A stretch of DNA of 11,013 nt from Ignavibacteria bacterium UBA6688 (GTDB taxonomy: Bacteria > Bacteroidota > Ignavibacteria > UBA10030): the NCBI GenBank assembly GCA_002454845.1, contig DKJQ01000278.1, forward strand, positions 1 through 11,013, in the 5' to 3' direction. Position 1 is the first letter of the stretch; every line of letters begins with the position of its first letter. The translations under genes and the position numbers were made by a program. Below, in pieces: positions 1 through 5,753 of the stretch. The notes below the pieces were generated by a model, which did no database searches, was not told where the DNA came from, and was given only the letters and a program-made list of their open reading frames with translations.

Positions 1-98
1 TAGAACGATGCTGACGCATCCGGTTTTCCTGGGGCTTGGTTCCAAAAAGTCGCACGCTTGCGCGAGCTTTGATCCAAATAGAACGATGCTGACGCATC
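1..98. repeat. 20-bp direct repeat, two copies, each containing a small palindrome
   Basis: The 20-mer tagaacgatgctgacgcatc occurs at 1-20 and again, identical, at 79-98, a start-to-start distance of 78 bp. Each copy holds the palindrome GATGC-TGAC-GCATC (7-20 and 85-98); in the second copy a flanking C-G pair extends the stem to 6 bp. Sequence after the two copies is weakly alike, about 10 of 18 positions by eye, so this may be the decayed end of a longer tandem or dispersed repeat that continues left of the window. I saw no further copy elsewhere in the window. It resembles a REP-type intergenic element in design, but no known family is recognised. Confidence 0.6.
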
Positions 99-109
99 GA
101 GTAGTCATA

Positions 110-156
110 GGCCTTCGGCGGCTTCCAGCCCTTCGGCCATCCGTGGTCCGGAGGCC
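110..156 (+). other. GC-rich inverted repeat in the leader of the SCO-family gene
   Basis: Arms ggccttcgg (110-118) and ccggaggcc (148-156) can form a 9-bp stem with one G-U pair as RNA. The 29-nt loop can hold a second small stem (ggcca 135-139 with tggtc 144-148, which competes for one base with the outer arm). No T run follows, so it does not look like a classical intrinsic terminator. It lies 28 bp upstream of the Shine-Dalgarno of the next gene and could be a leader structure, the remains of an upstream terminator, or part of the repeat region. Confidence 0.3.
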
Positions 157-183
157 GAGCAAGCAGAAACAAGTAATCTCTAC

Positions 184-194
184 AAAGAGGAGGG
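184..194 (+). promoter_or_regulatory. Shine-Dalgarno site that fixes the GTG start at 202
   Basis: The purine tract aaagaggaggg ends 7 nt before the GTG at 202. It is close to the ideal anti-16S complement and selects this GTG over the in-frame ATG six codons later. It also leaves a complete lipoprotein signal peptide at the N terminus. Confidence 0.8.
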
Positions 195-201
195 TCGTAT
201 C

Positions 202-1083
202 GTGCGTGGAACGATTCTGATGATAGTCCTGATGCTTCTGGTGACGGTGGGTTGTTCCCGGAAGGAAGAAGGGAAGCAAACTGAGCTCGTCACGTTTAAA
301 CTGCGCGGCGAGGTTGTCGGACTGAGTCCGGAAAAGGGTCGCATGATGATCGCCCACGAGGAGATCCCTGACTACATGCAGGCCATGACGATGCCGTTCA
401 AGATCAAGGACTCCACGCTCTTCACGGGCATCGAAGTAGGTGATACCGTCGAAGGGACGCTTGCGGTCTCCCGGACGGAAAGCTGGATCGCAAGTCTTGT
501 CGTGGTGGGAAAAGGGGAAACAGCGCAGCTCTCCGCAGAGGATGTGTTATTTCGCAAGCTCTATAAAGAGGGGGAGCCGCTCCCGGATTATGCGTTTACG
601 AACCATGAGGGAAAACGGATCAGGTTCAGCGATTTCCGTGGAAAAGTACTGGCCTTCACATTCATCTACACGCGCTGCCCGCTTCCCGATTTCTGTATCC
701 GCATGAGCGACCACTTTGCGAAGATCCAGAAAGCGCTCAAGTCCGACCGGAATCTCGGTGGAACATGGCATCTCCTGACCATCAGTTTTGATCCGGATTT
801 CGATACTCCCGCTGTCTTGAAAAAGTACGGTGAAAACTACGGGGCCGACTTCGGCTCATGGGATTTTGCGACGGACGATATTCGTTCCATTACCACTCTC
901 GCCGACGGTCTCAACCTGACGATGGAGGAGGATGAGGGAGGACTGATCGCGCATAACCTTCGGACGGCTGTTCTCGATGCGAAGGGGAACCTGGCGAAGA
1001 TCTTCGTCGGCAACGAGTGGACCCCTGATGACGTCGTGCAGGAGATGAGGAAGCAGGTGCGCGCAACCGTTGCATCCCAATAA
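202..1083 (+). CDS. CusF-like/SCO1-SenC fusion lipoprotein, copper chaperone
   Basis: This 293-residue exported protein probably delivers copper to the CuA site of cytochrome c oxidase or acts as a thiol-redox partner in that assembly, on the outer face of the inner membrane. Residues 1-18 form a lipoprotein-type signal (hydrophobic 5-16, Cys18; Thr at -3 is not ideal for a lipobox). Residues about 34-103 match the CusF-type copper-binding fold: His52 and the Met cluster M59, M62, M64 in YMQAMTMPF, with Met where E. coli CusF has Trp44. Residues about 124-290 are the SCO1/SenC thioredoxin-like domain, with copper ligands Cys159, Cys165 and His251. The cysteines sit in CPLPDFC, so their spacing is CxxxxxC instead of the textbook CxxxC. 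No oxidase gene lies in the window. The family assignment is secure; the exact client is inferred. Confidence 0.9.
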   Translation: MRGTILMIVLMLLVTVGCSRKEEGKQTELVTFKLRGEVVGLSPEKGRMMIAHEEIPDYMQAMTMPFKIKDSTLFTGIEVGDTVEGTLAVSRTESWIASLVVVGKGETAQLSAEDVLFRKLYKEGEPLPDYAFTNHEGKRIRFSDFRGKVLAFTFIYTRCPLPDFCIRMSDHFAKIQKALKSDRNLGGTWHLLTISFDPDFDTPAVLKKYGENYGADFGSWDFATDDIRSITTLADGLNLTMEEDEGGLIAHNLRTAVLDAKGNLAKIFVGNEWTPDDVVQEMRKQVRATVASQ

Positions 1084-1120
1084 TACAGCCACCATCGTCA
1101 TGGCGACGACGGAGCCCTGA

Positions 1121-2965
1121 GTGAAGATCGATTTCCGAGAGCGCATACGGCAAGGCCCGATCCTGTGCGATGGAGCCATGGGAACACTCCTCGATTTGTA
1201 CGAATATCCCGAGCGTCCCCACGAGATCCAAAACCTCAAAAACCCCCATATCGTGGAACGGGTCCACCGCGACTACATCGATGCGGGGGCGGAGATTATC
1301 GAGACCAACACCTTCTCCGCCAACCGGCTCAGGCTCACCCAATTTCACCTTGAAGACAGACTTGTGGAGATCAATCGGCGCGCCGTGGAAATTGCCCGCA
1401 GGGCAGCCGGCGACCGTGCTTACGTTGCGGGGGCCGTTGGCCCATCCGGCAAACTTCTCGAACCGATCGGGAAGCTTCGGTTCTCCGAGGCGCGGGCTGC
1501 GTTCCGGGAGCAAATCGAGATTCTTGTCGATACCGGTGTCGACCTCCTGATCCTCGAGACCTTCGTCAGCCTTCAGGAACTGGACGAAGCGATCTCGGCC
1601 GCAAAAGAAGTATGCGACCTGCCCATCGTTGCCCAGAAAGCCTTCCCCGAGGACGGTTCCATCCTCTCCGGTTCGTTTCCCATCGAAGTGGTCGAGCATA
1701 TCCTTTCCCGCGGCGTCGACGTGGTGGGGGCAAACTGCACCGTCGGGCCGCAACGGATGTTCAGCATTATCCGGGCTATGTACAAAGATGGGGTGATTCT
1801 CTCAGCGCAACCTGCTGCAGGCATTCCGACGCTCCTGGACGGCCGGGCCGTGTATCATACGTCTCCGGACTACCTGGCCGCGTATGCAAAAGAACTGGTG
1901 GAGGCGGGGGTGACCCTTGTGGGAGCATGTTGCGGTTCGACGCCGGCCCATATCCGGGCGATGCGAACAGTGCTCGATGGTCTGCAGAGCCGGACGGGGC
2001 CCGGGGAACCGGCCGGACGGGTTGAAAGGCCGCGGAGACCGGAAGTCAGCATAGCTCCGCCGCCAGTCGAAGCGAGGGTGACAGACGAGCGATCACTCTT
2101 TGCTCGGAACATCGGAAAGAAATTTCTCACCAGCGTGGAGCTCGATATCCCGCGGGGATTAGACATGGCGCCGGTTCTCGAAGGCGCACGCTATCTGCAC
2201 AAGCATGGGATTGATGCCATCAACGTGACGGACGGAGCCCGTGCACGGTTGCGCATGAGCTCCATCGCCCTTTCCACCCTGATCCAGCAACAGGTGGGTA
2301 TAGAAGCCATGACGCACCTTGCCACCCGGGACCGGAACATGATAGGCCTGCAGGCAGAACTGCTGGGTGCACACGCACTCGGCTTGCGGAATATTCTCTG
2401 CATTACGGGCGACCCCACGAGCATCGGCGACTATCCGCATGCAACCTCCGTTTTCGACGTCGATTCTGCCGGACTTCTCCGGGCCGTCCGCTCGATGAAT
2501 GAGGGTCGCGACCTGATGGGAAACACGATTGAGCACAAAACCTCGTTCCTGATCGCCTGCGCAGCGAATCCCCGAGCGAACGATATGGACGCGGAGATTC
2601 GGAAGCTTGAGAAAAAAATCGAAGCGGGAGCAGACATCATTTACACCCAACCGATCTATGAGATGAAGACGCTCGAGCAATTTCTCAGGCGGTCCGAAGA
2701 ATGGCACAAGCCGGTTATGCTTGGCATCCTGCCGTTGCGTGGCTACAAACACGCGGAGTTTCTGCATAATGAAATCCCCGGCATGACCATTCCCGACCGG
2801 GTGCGGGAACAGTTGCGCAGTGCCGCGGACCGCGCCCCTCAGGTCGGGGTGGAACTCGCGAGCAAGTTTCTGAACGAAGCCAAAACCGTGGTGGCCGGGG
2901 TCTACCTCATGCCCCCGTTCAAGAAATACGAAATTGTTCCTCAAATCCTCGATCAGATTCGATAA
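1121..2965 (+). CDS. Bifunctional homocysteine S-methyltransferase / 5,10-methylenetetrahydrofolate reductase
   Basis: This 614-residue cytoplasmic enzyme joins two one-carbon activities that feed methionine synthesis, in the arrangement of Bacillus YitJ and of nearly the same length. Residues about 8-290 are a homocysteine S-methyltransferase barrel: CDGAMGTLL (16-24), ETNTFSANR (61-69) and the zinc-binding cysteines C206 in GANC and C270/C271 in GACCGSTP. A Pro/Arg-rich linker covers about 290-325. Residues about 330-614 are a MetF-like barrel: SVELDIPRG (338-346) with the likely catalytic Glu340, HLATRDRN (399-406, usually HLTCRDRN), LLGAHALGLRN and ITGDP (428-432) for FAD, and TQPIYE (509-514). 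There is no cobalamin or reactivation domain, so the methyl donor of the first half cannot be read from sequence. The GTG start follows ggag at 1111-1114; an upstream in-frame ATG at 1100 is cut off by TGA at 1118-1120. A 5-bp hairpin (1095-1109) lies in the 37-bp gap. Confidence 0.92.
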   Translation: MKIDFRERIRQGPILCDGAMGTLLDLYEYPERPHEIQNLKNPHIVERVHRDYIDAGAEIIETNTFSANRLRLTQFHLEDRLVEINRRAVEIARRAAGDRAYVAGAVGPSGKLLEPIGKLRFSEARAAFREQIEILVDTGVDLLILETFVSLQELDEAISAAKEVCDLPIVAQKAFPEDGSILSGSFPIEVVEHILSRGVDVVGANCTVGPQRMFSIIRAMYKDGVILSAQPAAGIPTLLDGRAVYHTSPDYLAAYAKELVEAGVTLVGACCGSTPAHIRAMRTVLDGLQSRTGPGEPAGRVERPRRPEVSIAPPPVEARVTDERSLFARNIGKKFLTSVELDIPRGLDMAPVLEGARYLHKHGIDAINVTDGARARLRMSSIALSTLIQQQVGIEAMTHLATRDRNMIGLQAELLGAHALGLRNILCITGDPTSIGDYPHATSVFDVDSAGLLRAVRSMNEGRDLMGNTIEHKTSFLIACAANPRANDMDAEIRKLEKKIEAGADIIYTQPIYEMKTLEQFLRRSEEWHKPVMLGILPLRGYKHAEFLHNEIPGMTIPDRVREQLRSAADRAPQVGVELASKFLNEAKTVVAGVYLMPPFKKYEIVPQILDQIR

Positions 2966-2980
2966 TCCCCCCCCTACTTT

Positions 2981-3046
2981 CTCCTTGCTTTTCGACCTCC
3001 ACTTCGCAATATTCCTGCGAATAAAACAAGCAAACGAAGCAAGGAG
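2981..3046 (+). promoter_or_regulatory. Candidate Shine-Dalgarno-masking leader structure
   Basis: CTCCTTGCTT at 2981-2990 is the exact reverse complement of AAGCAAGGAG at 3037-3046, and the second arm contains most of the ribosome site aaggagg (3041-3047) of the following gene. In RNA the 10-bp stem can be extended by a 2-nt bulge and two further G-C pairs (2993-2994 with 3035-3036). It encloses a second perfect hairpin at 3003-3021. Another anti-SD stretch, CCTCC at 2996-3000, could pair with GGAGG instead, and aagcaa at 3028-3033 could compete for ttgctt at 2985-2990. No T run follows, so this reads as a translational control fold and not as a terminator. The pairing is visible; the function is inferred. 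Confidence 0.5.
3003..3021 (+). other. Inner hairpin of the DUF5916 gene leader
   Basis: A perfect 6-bp inverted repeat, TTCGCA (3003-3008) and TGCGAA (3016-3021), with the 7-nt loop ATATTCC. It sits inside the longer inverted repeat that covers the Shine-Dalgarno site. It could equally be a protein-binding operator. It is followed by taaaaca, not by a T run, so a terminator is unlikely. Confidence 0.4.
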
Positions 3047-3047
3047 G
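3041..3047 (+). promoter_or_regulatory. Shine-Dalgarno site that fixes the TTG start at 3052
   Basis: aaggagg is a near-perfect ribosome site ending 4 nt before TTG. No ATG, GTG or other TTG that would keep the signal peptide exists in this frame; the first internal Met is at residue 95. The TTG is therefore the most credible start. Confidence 0.75.
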
Positions 3048-3051
3048 CTGA

Positions 3052-5742
3052 TTGTCCGTCTTTGTCCGCACCTGCTTTTCGCTCGTCTTTCTTTGCCTCG
3101 TCGGTCTCACACTCGCAGATGTATTCTCCCAGTCTCAACCATCACAACGCATCCTCACAGCGGTTCGCTCCCAGGACCGGATACGGATTGATGGCTTCCT
3201 GACGGAATCCGTCTGGGACCGAAAGGGGGAGGATGGATTTGTCCAGCGGGAACCGTATGAGGGAGCCCCTCCCTCGGAACGGACGGAGGTATGGATTGCG
3301 TACGACGACGATGCCCTGTATGTTGCAGCAAGAATGGAAGAGAGCCGGCCTGACTCCATCATCGGTCGCCTGGCTCGACGCGACAGCGATCCCGAATCCG
3401 ACCACATTGGCTTCGGGATTGATGCCGGCCACGACCGGAGGACGGCATACTATTTCATCGTCAACCCCGCCGGGGCCATCCGCGATGGAACCTTTTCCAA
3501 TGATACCTACACCGATGAGAGTTGGGACGGCGTTTGGGACGTGGCGGTACAGGTGGATGAGAAAGGGTGGACAGCCGAGTTTCGTGTTCCGTACTCGCAG
3601 CTTCGATTTTCCAAACAGGATCGATACATCTGGGGGATCGATTTTTACCGGCGCATCCATCGGAAGAACGAGGAAGGTTTCCTCGTACTCCATCCCCGTA
3701 CGGATTTCTTGCGCGTTTCCCGCTGGCCCGAACTCCACGGTGTCGAGGGGATCGAGCCCCCCACGCGTGTTGAACTCCTTCCGTATGTTACTGCCACGGG
3801 GAAGTTTCTTGAGAAACCCCCCGTCGCCAGCTTCAACATGGGACGCGACGACCCGTTCATCCTCGGTCGCGATTTCTTCGGCAGTGCCGGAGCAGACGCC
3901 AGGATCGGATTAGACGGCGATCTGACCCTCGGTCTTTCACTCAATCCAGACTTCGCCCAGGTGGAAGTCGATCCCGCTGTGGTGAACCTGACGGCGTATG
4001 AGGTCCGCTATCAGGAGAAACGTCCCCTCTTTACGGAGGGATCATCCATCCTGGATAATTTTGGCTCCGGTGGGGCCGCCACACTCCAGAACTTCAACTG
4101 GACCAACCCGAACTTCTTCTACAGCCGACGCATCGGCCGCTCGCCACAGGGCTCCGTCACGCATCAGGGGTTCCGGGATATCCCCGATCGGACCACCATC
4201 CTCGGGGCGGCAAAAGTCACCGGGAGGATCGACCCGACATGGTCGATCGCAGCCGTCACAGCCCTGACAGACCGTGAATTCGGCCGCGTCGATTCTGCCG
4301 GCGTTCAGTTCCGCGAGGAAATCGAACCTCTCACCCTGTACACTGCCTTCAGAACACTGAAGGAGTTCAATGGGGCCCGGCAGGCCATTGGTGTGCTTGG
4401 CACGTTTGTCGAGCGCGACCTCAGGGAATCGCGGCTGGACGCGGTCCTGAACAGGAGAGCCGTTTCGTTGGCAATCGATGGCTGGGTGTTTCTGGACGAG
4501 GAAAAAGATTGGGTCGTGACGGGTTGGACAGGGGGGACCATGGTTGAAGGGACGACTGCCCGGATAGCTTCGCTTCAACGATCCGCAGTTCATTTCTTCC
4601 AGAGGCCGGATGCGGATCATGTTGAGGTCGATGCCTCCGGCACCACCATGACCGGATGGGCTTCGAGGGTATGGCTCGACAGAGTAAAAGGGAACCTGAT
4701 CTTCAATGCAGCAGTGGGTGCCATCCATCCGAAATTCGACGCAAACGATGCAGGCTTCCTTACAAACGCGGATGTTCTGAATGCCCATCTCTACGCCGGT
4801 TACCAGTGGTTTGAACAAGGTGGGTTGTTCCGGTACCGGGCGTTGATGGGGACGATCTACCGGAACTACAATTTTGGAGGGGTTGCCACCCGCAGCAAGT
4901 ACCAGGTGGCGAGCGACGTGCAGTTGGTGAATTTTTGGAGAAGCTTTATTCAGATGGGCTACGATGCAACGGTGCTGGATGACCAACGGACGCGCGGGGG
5001 GCCGCTCATGGAGATGCCTGCCGGAGCGGACGGTTACCTCCAGGTCTCCAGCGATCCGCGCGAAGCGTTGACGGGATCTATCACAATCCAAGGATCCGCT
5101 TCCTCATTGCGGGGAACCTACCACTCGTTCTCCCTGAACCTGAACTGGCGTGCTTCGAAGACGCTCCAGGTGCAGGGAGGGCCGACGTTCTTCCGGCTTT
5201 CCTCGAAAGCGCAGTATATCAGTTCCTTCAGCGATCCTTTTGCCGTCGAGACGTTCGGCCGGCGGTATGTGTTTGGCAACCTCGACCAGCGACAGTTTGC
5301 CGCAGCGCTCCGTGTCAACTGGACCTTCACTCCGGTGCTCAGCTTCCAGTTGTACCTCCAACCGCTTCTTTCGATCGGGAACTATTCGACCATCAAGGAG
5401 TTCGCCAGGCCCCGCACTTTTTCGTTCAACCGCTATGGCGAGGGAGCTTCGACGATCGGTCTCATCAATGACCGCTATACCGTCGATCCGGACGGAGAGA
5501 ATGGGCCTGCGAATCCTTTTTCCTTCACCAATCCCAATTTCAACTTCAAGTCGGTCCGCGCCAACGCCGTCCTCCGCTGGGAGTATCTCCCGGGATCGAC
5601 CCTCTACTTTGTCTGGACAAACGAAAAAGTGAACTACGAAATCAGGGGGGATTTTGAGTGGGGGAGGGATGTGCAGACACTGCTTCGTGACCGTCCGGAT
5701 AACGTCTTCTCTGTCAAGCTCACCTACTGGCTGAATCCGTAA
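3052..5742 (+). CDS. CBM9-like domain plus DUF5916 outer-membrane barrel protein
   Basis: A secreted 896-residue protein. Residues 1-22 form a signal peptide (Arg6, hydrophobic 8-21, LTLA end). Residues about 41-225 match the carbohydrate-binding family 9-like domain that opens this family: RIRIDGFLTESVWD (43-56), EVWIAYDDDALYVAARM (79-95), and the strand-rich segment to WGIDFYRRIHRKNEEG. Residues about 236-896 are DUF5916, marked by NPDFAQVEVDPAVVNLTAYE (298-317) followed by EKRPLFTEG (322-330). After this come many alternating, aromatic-rich strands typical of an outer-membrane beta barrel, the last being VFSVKLTYWLNP. The C-terminal residue is Pro and not the usual aromatic. Members are common in Bacteroidota relatives and Gemmatimonadota; their substrate is not established, and glycan binding or uptake is only a guess. 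It starts at TTG behind a structured leader and converges with the cyclase gene 11 bp on. Confidence 0.85.
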   Translation: MSVFVRTCFSLVFLCLVGLTLADVFSQSQPSQRILTAVRSQDRIRIDGFLTESVWDRKGEDGFVQREPYEGAPPSERTEVWIAYDDDALYVAARMEESRPDSIIGRLARRDSDPESDHIGFGIDAGHDRRTAYYFIVNPAGAIRDGTFSNDTYTDESWDGVWDVAVQVDEKGWTAEFRVPYSQLRFSKQDRYIWGIDFYRRIHRKNEEGFLVLHPRTDFLRVSRWPELHGVEGIEPPTRVELLPYVTATGKFLEKPPVASFNMGRDDPFILGRDFFGSAGADARIGLDGDLTLGLSLNPDFAQVEVDPAVVNLTAYEVRYQEKRPLFTEGSSILDNFGSGGAATLQNFNWTNPNFFYSRRIGRSPQGSVTHQGFRDIPDRTTILGAAKVTGRIDPTWSIAAVTALTDREFGRVDSAGVQFREEIEPLTLYTAFRTLKEFNGARQAIGVLGTFVERDLRESRLDAVLNRRAVSLAIDGWVFLDEEKDWVVTGWTGGTMVEGTTARIASLQRSAVHFFQRPDADHVEVDASGTTMTGWASRVWLDRVKGNLIFNAAVGAIHPKFDANDAGFLTNADVLNAHLYAGYQWFEQGGLFRYRALMGTIYRNYNFGGVATRSKYQVASDVQLVNFWRSFIQMGYDATVLDDQRTRGGPLMEMPAGADGYLQVSSDPREALTGSITIQGSASSLRGTYHSFSLNLNWRASKTLQVQGGPTFFRLSSKAQYISSFSDPFAVETFGRRYVFGNLDQRQFAAALRVNWTFTPVLSFQLYLQPLLSIGNYSTIKEFARPRTFSFNRYGEGASTIGLINDRYTVDPDGENGPANPFSFTNPNFNFKSVRANAVLRWEYLPGSTLYFVWTNEKVNYEIRGDFEWGRDVQTLLRDRPDNVFSVKLTYWLNP

Positions 5743-5753
5743 CGATCTGAAGA
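5743..5753. other. Convergent gene junction, no terminator visible
   Basis: Only 11 bp separate the stop codons of two long genes that face each other. Neither these bases nor the adjoining gene ends show a stem followed by a T run on either strand, so transcripts may overlap here or end by another mechanism. Confidence 0.6.

Noticed and set aside
1..98. CRISPR array
   Set aside because: Only two copies of a 20-bp unit, a 58-bp spacer, weakly similar flanks and no cas gene.
8..220. Open frame of 70 codons over the direct repeats
   Set aside because: Its two similar peptide stretches come from the DNA repeat itself, it overlaps the SCO gene start, and it lacks a ribosome site.
1100..1120. 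Mini frame ATG to TGA directly before the GTG of the methyltransferase gene
   Set aside because: It has no Shine-Dalgarno and only six codons. It is useful only because its TGA rules out an ATG start at 1100 for the gene that follows.
1084..1120. Riboswitch before the methionine-pathway gene
   Set aside because: The gap is 37 bp and holds only a 5-bp hairpin, too short for an S-adenosylmethionine or cobalamin riboswitch.
911..1753. Open frame of 280 codons on the minus strand
   Set aside because: It spans the ends of two well-supported plus-strand genes and has low-complexity Arg/Ser/Pro content with no recognisable motif.
2159..2944. Open frame of 261 codons opposite the MetF-like half
   Set aside because: Antisense shadow of a gene with conserved catalytic motifs; no ribosome site or domain supports it.
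2967..2974. C8 run after the methyltransferase/MTHFR stop codon as a phase-variable tract
   Set aside because: It is intergenic and downstream of the stop, so a length change would not alter any protein; it could only alter leader spacing.
4042..5091. Open frame of 349 codons on the minus strand
   Set aside because: It lies wholly inside the DUF5916 gene, its translation resembles no family, and long antisense frames are common in GC-rich genes.
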